Shown: positions 24,158 through 36,091, counted from the first letter of the stretch. The stretch is DNA of 64,000 nucleotides from Flaccisagitta enflata (GCA_965153355.1 OZ231126.1:81468001-81532000), one strand, 5' to 3'. The notes: generated by a model not told the origin, from the sequence alone. Translations and numbers: made by a program.

Positions 24158-24329
24158 CAAGGCCGGATACACGGCCATCAGTTGCGGACGGGTGGGCAGG
24201 GGCGGAAATGCGCGTTTTCCCACTTTTCGACTCGTGCTCACCGACGGACCGACCAACGGACCGACCAACGGACCGACCAACGGATGGACAAAGCCTCTTA
24301 TAGAGTTGCGTGTCCGCAACTAAAAAAAA
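24158..24329 (-). mobile_element. Hairpin element, family 2, reference copy
   Basis: A 172-bp copy with intact parts: CAAGGCCGGATACACGGCC (GGCCG/CGGCC stem), sub-terminal AGTTGCGGAC, GGGTGGGCAGGGGCGG, CACTTTTCGACTCGTG and a GGACCGACCAAC microsatellite. These lead to CCTCTTATAGAG and the terminal stem-loop AGTTGCGTGTCCGCAACT + AAAAA. Lies in intron 3 of the death-domain gene. Confidence 0.88.
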
Positions 24330-24535
24330 TTGTAACTTTAAAAGCAAATTGGCAGTTAGGCTTCCGTGGTGAATTTTTTCCAACTTGTTCCTACTAGAAA
24401 ACCGTCGCAAATGCGTATTCTGTCAGCAAAACCACTCGATAATCTAACTAAAATCATGTTGTTGCTTCGCCATATTGCCTTCAAACTGAAACGTTGGTTG
24501 CTTTTGCAAAGGCCTGTATATAATTAAGTTTTTAC

Positions 24536-24705
24536 CGTTGTTGCCTTTGCCACCTGCCGATAGAGGGCGATCTTCGATAATCCACGGATTTGGATTCCCT
24601 TCTTTCTTCTTTTGATTCTTCTTTCCTTTGTTGAAAATTCTGGCTTCTTCCTCAGGGTCGTAGATGACAGACTGAGGGCGAAGTCGAAGAACATTGTTCT
24701 TATGT
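24536..24705 (-). CDS. Death-domain protein, exon 3
   Basis: A 170-nt exon with acceptor CACTTGCAG|ACATAAG and donor CAACG|GTAAAA; in phase 2, out phase 1. It reads HKNNVLRLRPQSVIYDPEEE, then ARIFNKGKKNQKKKEGNPNP and WIIEDRPLSAGGKGNN. The basic Lys/Gln run is followed by an NPWI motif. It joins exon 2 through a split Arg codon (AG|A) and exon 4 through a split Gly codon (G|GA). Both joins keep the frame, which is the main evidence that this is one gene. It is too short to stand out as an open frame. A loose resemblance to the 'PW' segment of TFIIF-alpha was considered and not accepted. Confidence 0.75.
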
Positions 24706-24748
24706 CTGCAAGTGAAAGTTATTAAAGAAGAGGCGGGGGAGGGGGAAG

Positions 24749-24750
<2 letters not shown>

Positions 24751-24813
<63 letters not shown>
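24751..24813. repeat. (GA)n microsatellite
   Basis: Perfect (GA)n about 45 bp upstream of the acceptor of exon 3 of the death-domain gene. Confidence 0.9.
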
Positions 24814-24816
<3 letters not shown>

Positions 24817-24945
24817 TATCTTACATGAGTAGGACAACATTACATTGCAATTACATGACACACATCATATTTGCAAACAGAACGGTGATCGACGAATAGC
24901 ACCAGTCGGTCTTCTAAAAACAAATTATTTATTTGGTGATACTAT

Positions 24946-26490
24946 TTAGTCACGTGCACGCGACTCTTTAACCCACTCTGTCTGTCGGTTGGTCGGTTGG
25001 TCGGTCGGTCGGTCGGAGACGCTTAGCTTTTTGTGTCGTTTTTGGTCATTTTGGGTTGTCTGGAGTTATTTTGAGTCATTTTTTTTGTCGTTTTTGGTCA
25101 TTTTTGGTTGCTTTTAGTCATTTTTGGTTATTTTTGATCATTTACGTCACTTTGTTCATTTACGTCAATTTTGTCGTTTTTGGGCATTTAAAGTAGTTTT
25201 ATGTCATTTTAGATCTTTTTGGGACATTTCACGTCATTTTTGGTCATTCAACATGGTTTTTTTGTAAGTTTTGGTCATTTATGTTTTTTGGTTTTTTGGT
25301 TTTTGTTTTTGTTTTTTTTTTTTTTTTTTTTTTTTTGCTTTTTGGTATTTGGTCCTTGCTTTTTTGGTTTTTGGTCATTTAACATGTTTTTTAGTATGTT
25401 ATGGTCATTTATGTTTTTGATTTTTTGGTTTTTTGGTTTTTGGTTTTTTGTTCTTTGGTTTTTGGTTTTTGGTTTTTGGTTTTTAAGTTTTTTGTTTTTT
25501 TTGGGGGGTCTTTGGTTTTTGGTTTTTTGTTTTTTTACTTTTTTGATTTTTTGGTTTTTGTTTTTTTTGTTTTTTGGTTTTTTGGTTATTTATTATTTTT
25601 TGGTATATTTTGGTCATCTATGTTTTTTGGTATGTTTTGGTCATTTATGTCATTTCAAGTCTGCTGGTTAAAGTCAGCTGGTTTAAGTCTGCTGGTTTTT
25701 AAGTCTGCTGGTTTTTAAGTCTACTGGTTTTTAAGTCTGCTCGTTTTTAAGTCTGCTGGTTTAAATCTGCTGGTTTAAAACTGCTGGTTTAAGTCTGCTG
25801 GTTTTATCTGCTGGTTTTTGTCTGTTGGTTTAAGTCTGCTGGTTTAAGTCTACTGGTTTGAGTCGGCTGGTTTAAGTTTGCTGGTTTAGGTCAGCTGGTT
25901 TAAGTCTACTGGTTTAAGTCTGCTGGTTTAAGTCTGTTGGTTTAAGTCTGCTGGTTAAGGTCTGCTGGTTTATGTCTGCTGGTTTAACTCGGCTGGTTTA
26001 AGTCTGCTGGATGAAGTCTGCTGGATAAAGTCTGCTGGTTAAATTCTGCTGGTTAAAGTCTGCTGGTTTAAGTCTGCTGGTTTCAGTCTGCTGATTTAAG
26101 TCTGTTGGTTTAAGTCTGCTGGTTTAAGTCTGCTGGTTTAAGTCTACTGGTTTAAGTCCGCTGGTTTAGGTCCGCTGGTTTAAGTCTGCTGGTTTAAGTC
26201 TGCTGGTTTAAGTCTGGTATAGTCACTTTTCATTGATTGGGTTGATAGAGTTGATTAATTTGACTCAATCACAAAAGTCACCACTTTTTCCTTTAATTGG
26301 GTGGGTTTCCACGGCCTCAAATACCTCATTAAGCTGATTTATTCATCAATTTATAAAAGTCAAACTAGTCAACTAAATAATTCTATTCATTTCTTATGTT
26401 TCTCCCTATTCAGTTTATGTTGATTAATAAGGAGTCAAGTCAATTCAGTTTTTTATGTCTCGCACGCGACTTAAAGGTGTTGGCCTTGTT
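24946..26490 (+). mobile_element. Long hairpin element, family 1, with internal tandem arrays
   Basis: Starts TTAGTCACGTGCACGCGACT and GTCGGTTGGTCGG repeats. It passes through TTTTGGTCATTT-type and TTTTTGG-type degenerate repeats (25020-25640), then about forty copies of a 13-15-bp unit (AAGTCTGCTGGTTT; 25660-26215). It ends TCTCGCACGCGACTTAAAGG and TGTTGGCCTTGTT. The ends are those of the compact family-1 elements. Lies in intron 2 of the death-domain gene. The Phe-rich frame at 25,219-25,671 is a repeat artefact. Confidence 0.8.
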
Positions 26491-28378
26491 TTTACATCAA
26501 CCACGTACGTATATACGTTTATCAATCCTTGGATCAAATTGAAGCCTTACGGCCAAATCTCAGTCATAAGGCCCAAGTTTTAGCCCTGAGGATAAAATCT
26601 CAGCCTTGATGTCCTAATCTTACACTTTAACACCCCTGTATAAGGGTTGATAAATACAACTATGATCAATTCAAATGATGTTAAACATCAACATTGGTAA
26701 ATTTCATTGACATGATGCAAAAAATGACTCAAATACGTAAAAGGCTATCTCCTTATGTGCTCAATTATGCAAATAAGTGAAAAGTCGCTTAAGGGCCCAC
26801 CCTCACCGTGATCTCAATGTGTCATCTTCTTTCCCTGAGCTTTTATCAGTCTACGCGGCCTCCCCTGCCCCTTCTTCTGCACCACTGACTCCCTTGCATC
26901 AACTTACAACATTACGCGATATATTGCGTTTTTTGCCTCCCCTCTCCTTAAAATGCCATGCTGCTATCTAAGAAAAAAGTCTACGTTCACTTGAGGGAAC
27001 AGTGCATTTATGCCAAAAATGTTATCAAAACAAGGTGTTTTTTTTCTTGGCAACATCATTTGGTGTCCTGCCTAGCTTATAGCTACTTCTGTTTGGCATT
27101 GTAACAATTTGCTGAGACTCAACGAAAATTCTAACAAGATGTGTCATGAGAACTTTCCCGTAGCTTTTTAACACCCCCTCAGTTGACACCACTCATCCCT
27201 CTTATTCCAGATGCTTAATTTTGACAAAGGTTATCAACTATAGTGACATTTAGACTTAGTGGGATAATCTTATGCCAGTGCATGAAAAATATCCATTATA
27301 ACAAAGAAAATATACCAAGACAATGATTTGATTCCGTGTTGACATCAGCGCTCACCAAAACTGATTTGATTCTCTTTTTTCTTCATTTTCCAAAAAAAAC
27401 ATGTAATCTTAAAATCGCTCTCATTTCTAAACGGTTAAAGCCACAAGAATGAGATTGGTCCCAAATGATAGATCTTTCGAAGTAGTTTCTGAATCTCACC
27501 TTATCTTGACTAGAAGTACAGTAATCACTACTTAAAGGTGAACGTAGACTTTTTTCCTAGGTAGTAGAAGGAATACATCTTCGCCTTTTCAACCATTTTC
27601 CTGTAGAAACCGGCAATAATTTGACGCCGCACTTCCTATAAAAGACCCTCCATCTCCCTCTACATGCAGGAAAGTCCCCTACATCACTTTTCTACGTCAA
27701 AGTACCACGTCTTAGCTATCTCTGTGTCAAATTTCATCACTCTGTGTGCATTTTTACTATCTATGTGGATCATTTTTCCAGTTCGCTTAATTGTGGAAGG
27801 GGTGTTAGGCTCAAATACCAGCCGAAGGTCTAAGTGTTAGATTCAAGTTAGACCCATATTGTATGCTTAAGGCTCAAATCACTTAACTTGGAGACTAAAT
27901 CTTATCCTCACCTCAAATCTTAGCTACAAAACCTCAATCCTAGCCTTAAGGCTACCAATCTGCCCTATGACAACCCTATTGCAACCCTTAACACCATAAG
28001 ATTCTCCATAATTCTCTAGAGCCTTAGCACAGGTCATTAGTCCTTGAGAGACTGATGCCCCTTTCACATTCTCCTGCCCACGCGCAGGTACAGGCATCAG
28101 GTATAGCTCACTATCTAACACTTTTACTAATTTTTTTTGTTTTCTATTTCTGTCCCTTCATGTTTCTTATCCCTAATCTTTTTTTGTATTTAAATTTTTT
28201 TCTCTCCTGTACCTTGTTTCATTTTCCTTTTTTTTCCGTTTCTCCCCAAAGGCGCGAGGCCCCCTGGGGCACTGCCCCATGGTTAGTCCGGCCCAGCATG
28301 TTTACATCTCTACCTAAAGTAAAATCTACTAAACAGTCGGCCGGACCTTCTGACAATCTTAATGTACGAAGATCTCAC
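26491..28378 (-). other. Remainder of intron 2 of the death-domain gene
   Basis: Contains an inverted-repeat element at about 26,966-27,562: CTAAGAAAAAAGTCTACGTT at the left is mirrored by AACGTAGACTTTTTTCCTAG at the right, with non-coding sequence between. Degenerate 'CCTCAAATCTTAGC'-type repeats occur at 26,545-26,640 and 27,790-27,980, the same style as at 35,630, 37,150 and 40,180. No additional exon was seen. Confidence 0.6.
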
Positions 28379-29981
28379 CTGATCCATTCTTCTTTCCTGG
28401 CTTTCTCCTCGGCGGCTCTTTTCAACGCCGCTGGATTCGGCGGCATCGGTAGCGTGACTTCAAGCAGCCAATCAGAGCTCGCCGAGGAAGCGAACCAATC
28501 AGACAGCGAGACGCTGTTCAGCCACTCCACGTCGAGAATCGGCGTCGTGGCGAGAATCTCTCCGCCTTTTCCGGCGCCGTCGTAGTTGGGACGCGTTTTG
28601 GCGAAATCCTTCATCGTTTGCACATCCGACGAGACGATGGAGATGCCGAAGCGGACGGAAGGGGGAGAAGAGGAAGAAGAGGATTCATTTTCGTGTATTG
28701 GTGATAATTCATCTTTTACTTTTGTCGGACGAAACTCGAGACTGACTTTGTGATCTACGGTGGAGACGCAAAACGCGGGTTTTTGCGGCGTCACAGTAAA
28801 CACGTCCCGCTTAAGACGCAAAACCGGAAACAAACTCAACTTGAGCTTTTCTTCTTCAAGCAGCTTGAGGGATAATCTTGCCTCCAGGAAGAAGCTCGAG
28901 TCTTCCGTGGAGGAATGCGCCGTCGACAACGGCTTCAATTTGATGCCATCGGCACCGACGGCTGATAAGACGGCCTCCCGCGAAGCGCTGGCGCCACTGT
29001 TGATTCCATGACCACCAACAGCGCTTCCGGAAATGTCTCTGTCAAAGGGCATTCGCAGTAGGAAAGGCCCGTCAATCGGCGAATCTGCATCTCCTTCCAT
29101 CAACTCTCGAAGTCGCTCTTCGGACAGCGTCAACATCAGTCCATTTCCGGCCATCTCCAGACTCTCGTCGGCCATCGTGACTCCGTCTTCCATCGACGCC
29201 TCTTCGATCTCGATCGCCGCCAGGAATCGCTCGTCGGCCTCGTTGAGAAACTGAATCGAACACAACGAATTGTCTACAGACTTGAGGTTATCATCGTTGT
29301 TGCTATTTTTATCATCGCCGGCCATATTTCCTTCTTCGTCTTCTTCAACGCGACCGGATTCTTTGCAGAATGTCTTGGAGGTTCTCTCGACGATCCACTC
29401 GGGAAGAGTCGTCGTCATTTCTGACATTCGCCGATATTTTCTGAAGGCGTCTTCCTCGACAGTGAACGGGATATCCGGGAATGGTTCGTCGTCGTCTTCC
29501 TCGTTCTTGTCTTCCTCCGTCGGTATATTGGACGTATCCGCGGCGGCTTCTTCTTTTTCTACTTCGTCTTCTGCCGGAATATCATTTTGATGATCCACGA
29601 CTTTGTCTATTTGGTTACCAGTCTTGAATTCCTCCTCTGTATCTTTGTCTCCCACTTCTTTCTCCTCCTCTTCTTTTCCCGCTTCCTCTCTCACTTCCAC
29701 TTCCTCCTCCACCTCTTTCATCGACTCATCTTGATCCATTCCTTTGTTGATCATGTTTCCTTCCACCATTCCCATGAGTTCCTCCACTTTGACCGCCGCA
29801 CCGGCCACGACAGCTTCCGATTGAGCTAGTACCTCTTTGACGTCGCCGCCACCAAAAGCGACGCCGAGCGAAAGTTGCGCCTGACGCAGCGCCGTCACTT
29901 CCGCAAAATAATGACGGTGAATTTTCTGCGCGGCGACGAGGAAATCGCGCGCTAAAGCAGCCACTTCCGAGTCGGACGTCA
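28379..29981 (-). CDS. Death-domain protein, exon 2 (large central exon)
   Basis: A 1603-nt exon with acceptor CCATCCCCCAG|TGACGT and donor GATCAG|GTGAGA; in phase 1, out phase 2. It encodes about residues 140-674. It begins with a helical segment (TSDSEVAALARDFLVAAQKI, HRHYFAEVTALRQAQLSLGV). A strongly acidic Glu-rich stretch of low complexity follows (about residues 225-310). It ends with a more globular part containing LFPVLRLKRDVFTVTPQKPA, VSLEFRP and ILDVEWLNSVSLSDWF, and a charged helix (ALKRAAEEKARKEEWI). I do not recognise a domain in it. The helical start could be a coiled coil. The GTG at 29982 in the raw frame is not a start: its G is the last base of the acceptor, and the Val codon is completed from exon 1. 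Confidence 0.78.
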
Positions 29982-30670
29982 CTGGGGGATGGGGAAGGAA
30001 GACAATTTTTCAATTCACGCCTTTTTTTCTTTCTTTTTTAGTTGCGAACACGCAACTCTATAAGAGGCTTTGTCCGTCCGTCCGTCCATCCCACTGTGGG
30101 CCAAAATGTGTGCTAGACTGCGCATTGAGGGTTTACCTTACATATTCTCATTTCACATTGCTCAAAAGCACACATATGTATAAAACAACATTTTTTTGTA
30201 TATTTTTAGACATTGTATGCTTTTCTCACAAAATAGTGACTCATTTTCACTGATTTTAAAGGCTTACAAGCTGATAATACAGAAAAGAAATATAGAAGAA
30301 AATCCAATAGAAATCACCTTTTTGTTATTTTATTTATTGAAAGTAAATGTTATACAGTTAGTTAAATATGCACAGTATAGCTCTTGGATATGAGTTTTTT
30401 TAATTCAATATTCATAAGAACTCATTTTCCTGCTCATTCAGCTCATTTCCTTCACTTGATTTTTATGAAAATTAGATAAACATAATTTGGCTTCAGTAAA
30501 TGTTAATATACTAAAAACGATTTTTGAAATTGAATTATGAGATAGATTTACAAATTTTAGATTTATTTGATATATGATACATATGGTTTGAGACTCATAT
30601 CAATCGTTATTTTACAATCAGATCCACAGTGCAGATTTAATTCACATAGTGATCTTGAATGTCACTCCTA

Positions 30671-30769
<99 letters not shown>

Positions 30770-32237
30770 AAGAAAGTGTTTCACTGCCGTCACAAGACAG
30801 GTCGGGCACTGGAGAGTTACGACGACGAGGGGTTCCTCTATAGTAATCAAGCTTCTTGCTTCTTGCTATAAATATAGTGATTTTTCTAGACTCTATAATA
30901 CCAAGTCAACAAAATCCATGTTTACAAGAATTTTGTTAATCGCCCTTGATATAAGACTTTCAACCAGCTAACTCAACGAGTTTTTTTTTTCAAATTCTCT
31001 TTTCTTATCTTTACCAATCACAGCCTTAAAAAAAAACATTTCGCCATAGAAAATGCGGTTTCCACTTTTTTTTTCAAAACTACAATGTTGATTTTCTTTC
31101 TCATCAATTATTCGATTAAGTGAGGACGTGGGTGACGATAGTAGACCCCTATGGGAATCTGCAACTCGAATCTCAGAGCTCTGGCTTCAGCCGGTTGGTT
31201 GTAATAGAGGAAAGTCGGCTGCGGATGCAGGATCAAACAACGGCGTCAACGAGGCGCTGGAAGGCGTGTCGGAGGCCGGGAGATGAGTGTCGAGGATTGC
31301 GGAGGGTCGTGGGCAGGTCTGTGGGCGGCAACACAGAGTCGTGGTTGAAGTAGTTGTTGAGTAAAATGGAAATCCTTCAAGCGACTGTATGTAAATAAAG
31401 CAGTTACCGCCTTTCACACACACTCACAGAAATCTTTGCCTCCGTGGATTCTCCTTCTAGGGGTGACTAGTGGTGACGTCGGGGAATGTGTATCTCGATT
31501 TTTAAGCAAATCCCTCCGCAGGTTGGGCCGCAGTGGCTCGTCAAAGTTGCGGTTTCACCGCCGAGGGGTGTTCCCGGGAAATTCGCATTTTCGGTCGCAA
31601 AAAAATTGGTCTTGTCGACGTGTCTGAGGGCCGCCGACGGTGGAACGTGGTCGAGGGGACCCTTGGGTGTATACGTACCAAATTTGTCGCAAATCCCTTT
31701 GGCCGTTTGGCCGCAGTGGCTCGTCTAAGTTGACGCTGCGATGTAACTCGAAATTGAAGATTAGAATTGAAGTTGACGTTTTTTGTCGCGTTTTGATCGT
31801 CGATACCAAGCTCGTGGGCGATCAAAATGATATAGAATATATCTGGTCTTTCATTAGCATTCTGGACTTGGAAGAAGAGGAAGAAGAAGAAGAAGAAAAG
31901 GAGGAAGAAACAGAAGAAGAAGAAGAAGAAGAAGAAGAAGAAGAAGAAGAAGAAGAAGAAGAAGAAGAAGAAGAAGAAGAAGAAGGAAGAAAAAAAGAAG
32001 AAGAAGAAGAAGAAGAAGAAGAAGAAACAATGTCGAAAATGAAGTGAAGAAGAAGAAGGAAAAGAAGAAAAGGTAACAAAAAAAAGAGGAAGAAGAAGTA
32101 AAAGAAGAAGAAGGAAAAGAGGAAGAAGAAGAAGAAGAAGAAGAAGAAGGAGAAGAAGGAGAAGAAGGAGAAGAAGGAGAAGAAGGAGAAGAAAGAGAAG
32201 AAGGAGAAAAGAAGACAACGGAAAGGATGTAGAACAA

Positions 32238-32386
32238 CAAGGCCGGATACACGGCCACCAGTTGCGGACGGATGGGCAGGAGCGGAAATGCGCATTTTCA
32301 CACTTTTCGACTCGTGCTCACCGACGGACCGACCAACGGACGGACGGACAAAGCCTCTTATAGAGTTGCGTGTCCGCAACTAAAAA
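32238..32386 (-). mobile_element. Hairpin element, family 2
   Basis: CAAGGCCGGATACACGGCC, sub-terminal AGTTGCGGAC, GATGGGCAGGAGCGG and a short GGACCGACC tract, ending in stem-loop AGTTGCGTGTCCGCAACT + AAAAA. Nearly identical to 24158-24329 but with fewer tetranucleotide copies. Confidence 0.85.
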
Positions 32387-33516
32387 GTAGAAGAGAACGA
32401 GAAGAAAGAGTAAAATTAAAAGGAAAAGACGAATTAATGTGTTCTTGAATCGGAAGCTGCGAGGGCCTAGGAGTTGTAAGAGGGGGATGATAAAGACAAG
32501 ATAAGGATTAAGACAATAAATTGAAGAAATGTCATCATCTGTCAATCAAAGTAGAACGTGCAACAGCCATCAAGAATGGATAAAGAGTTCGAGGAAAAAA
32601 TAAAAGAATAGGAAGAAGAAGAAGAAGAAGAAGAAGAAGAAGAAGAAGAGGCAGAGGAAGCAGGAGCAGGAGAAGAGGAACAAGGAAAGGAAGAAAAAGA
32701 GGAGGGAGAAAAACAGAAGCATTAGATGTACAGAAAGAAATATACAGCTAGAGAGAGGGAGTTCAGATGAGCGGAAACAGAGAAAATTCTCTTTTTCTGG
32801 CTTTTTTCAGGATTTTCAGCCTCATTTTGAGTGGATAAAACCGTCTTCGGCGGTGAATTGGGCGGAACGGGAGATAGCAACGTTGATTAGGGACCCTTTA
32901 AGGGACCTTTTGGCATCATGCTCATTTGGTGCGGATTGGTGCGATTTTTTTTAGCCATAGGGTAACGACAATATGCAAATGAGATGGCCGCCATGTTTCT
33001 GAATGACTACTTTTTTTGTTTAAGAAATGATAATAGTGTTCGTTTTCAACTTGTTTGAGTCAATCTAACACTAATTGAGGGGACTAAAAGACAAAATTTC
33101 AAAAAACATACATTTCTGTAGTCAGAAAGTATGTTTGTAAAATACACTAATTTTTCATGAAATTTAACGATTTTTTCGATTTAGACCAAAGAAGGTCACT
33201 TTTTCATTGCTAAATAGCCGTATATGATGCCATATGGACCGGTAATGTTAGCTCCTATCTTCCTATGACTATTCTACTTTGTTTCAGCCATATTGCAGAC
33301 ATGAGGAATTTTCACCCTATGCTCAATCTAGCTCAACTTATGGCCCTTAGTGCATCCGTCTGTCCGTCAGTCCGTGAGCATGAGTCAAAAAATGGAAAAA
33401 ACGCGCGTTTTAAGGCTTTTTGTGTGTGTGTCAGTGTTGAAAACGGTGTTGGGTGGGTTGTTGGGTGTGGGTGGGGGTTGGCTGCCCCTGCCCATCCGTC
33501 CAAAACGATATTGTCT

Positions 33517-33570
33517 TTCCTTCTTTCTTCCTTTCTTTCTTCCTTTCTTCCTTTCTTCCTTTCTTCCTTC

Positions 33571-33648
<78 letters not shown>
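33517..33648. repeat. (CTTT)n microsatellite
   Basis: CTTT/CCTT array attached directly to the end of a family-2 hairpin-element variant (ACGATATTGT). Confidence 0.9.
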
Positions 33649-33977
33649 AAGGGACAACCGCACATCCCTATATGGTGGGTCGGAGGGGCCCAAGCCATAC
33701 GTCCTAACTGCCGCCAGGTGGTTTTGTGGATTTCTTTATATAAACACACCTAATGGGCTGGTCTGAATTAACTGTCCAAAACCATAAATCAGGCCCAAAA
33801 TTTATAACTAAGGGGCTTTCATGGGGGTTAATAATGTTCTTTCTCTACAGAATAAAAAGTGATTTTTGCCGTTTTTTTTTTTTTTTTTTTTTTTTATTTT
33901 TTCTTTTCTCAAAATTTGATCAAGATCATCCTCTCTACCCTAATTTACTATTCTGTCTTTCCCACTACTGCACATAC

Positions 33978-34395
33978 CTTCGTCTTTGCCCAGTTGTTTT
34001 CCCTTGACTTTCTCTTTAATCTCGGCGGCTCTTCTTTTGAGATCTTCCGCCAAAACTTCTCCAGGGATCCCTTTACCGTCCGCCGCCACCGACGACGCCG
34101 CCAACGCATCGGGGTTCGGTTTATTCGTCAACGAGACGGATCGCAGCCGCACTCTAGGCCGTCGCGATGCGCCTTGAGAGCCCGTCCGTGGCGGCGTCGG
34201 ACACGGAGATGATGTGGCGACGAACGTGGCGTCGGAGCCTCGGCGACTGCTGGGAAAGGCCGCGTCCGCGCCGGAGCCGTGCCGATTCGCGAATGCGGCT
34301 TCGGCACCGGAACCGCGTCGCGATCCGCCGACGGGGGCCTTAAAAGCTCGGGTCTCCGTCGAGATCGATCCGCGCTTGACGCTAGATATCGACAT
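33978..34395 (-). CDS. Death-domain protein, exon 1 (start, RRGS repeats)
   Basis: A 418-nt exon from ATG at 34395-34393 (context AAAAAAATGTCG) to donor GAAG|GTATGT; out phase 1. It encodes 139 residues, MSISSVKRGSISTETRAFKA and so on. A basic, Ser-rich region contains three imperfect repeats (SRRGSGAEAAF, NRHGSGADAAF, SRRGSDATF). A Pro/Thr segment, an RRPRVRLRSVS stretch and a charged helix (VLAEDLKRRAAEIKEKVKGK) follow. The RRxS repeats look like sites for basophilic kinases, which is inference only. The frame stays open upstream of the ATG but contains no further ATG. A large mobile element begins 62 bp upstream of the ATG, so the natural promoter or 5' leader is either very short or interrupted. 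Confidence 0.72.
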
Positions 34396-35273
34396 TTTTT
34401 TGTGTGTTTTTGAATTGTTTTTACAAAGTGGATTGGCCGAAGCTAAGGCTACGTGATTAACTATATTTTTTTTTGTCAAAATGATACATTTTTCTAGGTG
34501 GCGCCCCCCTACCCGCAGTGTTTTTCGATGAGGAATCGATTGGTGAGGTCAAAAATGCAAAAAAATGATGTTTAGAACTCCCCCAGGCCCGGTAACGAGC
34601 ATTTTTGGCATTTTTAGCGATTTTTGGTCAATTTTGGAATCCCCTGAAGGTGCAATCACATCAAAACCTTCAAAAATACTCAATTATATTTTCTTTAGAC
34701 AAATAAAGGTCACCTGAGACATTTCTGGAGAGCCCTGCCCTTGCACAGAGGATTTGCTGCGTTGTGGGCCCCGTTTTGAGCATTTTTTAGCAAAAAAATG
34801 AGAAAAAATCACAATATTCATGGCAGATTGATTTGACCGTCCATACACTGTTTTAAATAACTGTGACAGTGATAGAGAACTATTCAAAGCCTATATCTTG
34901 TGTGCAATTGGGCAGGGTTATCAATTTATCATGAATTTGGGCAGGGGCAACTAAAAGATAACCCCATAGATGTCCAAATAACCAAGAGTTAAACTGTTCA
35001 ACCGCTTCATAGCCATAAAGTTATGTTTTTATTTATTAGTGGGCAATTTCTGCTTTTAAAAGTGCCCCTACCCAGATACTCCAATAGCTCCTTTCACTAC
35101 TGCCCCTGCCTAACAGCATTACAATGGGCCATTTACGGTGAAAGTGATTCTTCTTGCTGGAAAAGGTGTCTTTATCATGTGTCATGGGGTAAACCCACTC
35201 AATTTTCTCAGGTTGTAAACTGCAAACCATCGCTTGACTTGACCTTCAGTTATAGAATAAAGACCAATATAAA

Positions 35274-35463
35274 CAAGGCCGTATACACTCCCCCCCAGTC
35301 GCGGACGGGTGGGCAGGAGCGGTATAGCAAAAAATACACTCATGTTTTGTTGGGCAGGGGCAACAATGCCGAAATCGCTCGCAAATCAAAAATGTGACGG
35401 ACCAACCGACCAACAGACCGACCGACACGGCAAGTTCTAGAGTCGCGTGTCCGTGACTAAAAA
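35274..35463 (-). mobile_element. Hairpin element, family 1, nested in the MULE-like element
   Basis: CAAGGCCGTATACACTCC, sub-terminal AGTCGCGGACGGGTGGGC, a GACCAACCGACC tract and stem-loop AGTCGCGTGTCCGTGACT + AAAAA. Here both the sub-terminal motif and the outer stem arm carry the GGAC variant, as though they change together. Confidence 0.82.
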
Positions 35464-36091
35464 TTGATGCTTTGAGAAAATAATTATTGTGAGCAGAGAA
35501 AATGTGACAGATTGTTTTTGGGCAGTGGTCACAAAGGGGTTGATGACCTATGTTTTCACATAGAGGAATTTTCTTCTTCTCCTTCTTCTTTGTAATCCCC
35601 CCCCCACCTCCAGGTTATATCACAGCTTGAGATAAATCCCAGCTTGAGTCCTAAATCCCAGTCTTGAAGCCCAAATCCCAACCTCAAGGCTCAAATCCCA
35701 TCTTAAGGCCAAAATCCCAACTTTGAAGCCCAAATCTTAGCTTCAAGGGTGGGATATGAGCGTCAAGGCCATGATATAGGCCTGGAAGTGGGGAGGGGGA
35801 CAGAGAAAGAGATAATTTCTGCTGCCCTGCTCCAACCTTCAATTACCATCGTTGACCTACCTAAGCAGGGCACGGGAACCACTGTCTTCTAAACGCTATT
35901 GCGCCTTTTTTCTTTTTTTCTTGTTTTTGAGAAGAGGCCCAAAAGGGTAAGATGACCTACGCTTTCACCTATCAGAGATGCAGATTTATGGTAGCAGGAA
36001 TAGAAATGGGAAGCAATGAGGGAGGGAAAAGAAGAAAGGAAAAGAAGCAAAGAAGGAAAGAAAGACAACAGGAAATGAAAAAGAAAGAAAA

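Larger units (their letters stand above)
30040..33977 (-). other. Intron 1 of the death-domain gene, repeats
   Basis: Contains a family-2 stem-loop end at 30,038-30,096 (TTAGTTGCGAACACGCAACT), (GA)n at 30,673-30,761, AAG/GAA arrays at 31,868-32,215 and 32,605-32,650, and a family-2 variant at 33,349-33,515. A (CTTT)n array follows at 33,517-33,648. At 31,490-31,740 a word (CCGCAGTGGCTCGTC) occurs twice about 190 bp apart. Open frames at 31,187-31,423 have plausible composition but no splice pair that keeps phase. Confidence 0.6.

Noticed and set aside
24536-24705. Similarity of the NPWI exon to TFIIF-alpha (RAP74)
   Set aside because: Only a short 'PW' and basic pattern agrees; the following exon does not continue the RAP74 fold and ends in a death domain.
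29726-30013. GTG/ATG start near 29982 for the central exon
   Set aside because: It overlaps a consensus acceptor (CCCCCAG), and the first codon is completed in phase by the exon at 33978-34395.
31187-31423. Ser/Pro/Thr-rich minus-strand frame as an extra exon of the death-domain gene
   Set aside because: No donor in the right phase, and exons 1 and 2 already join in phase without it.
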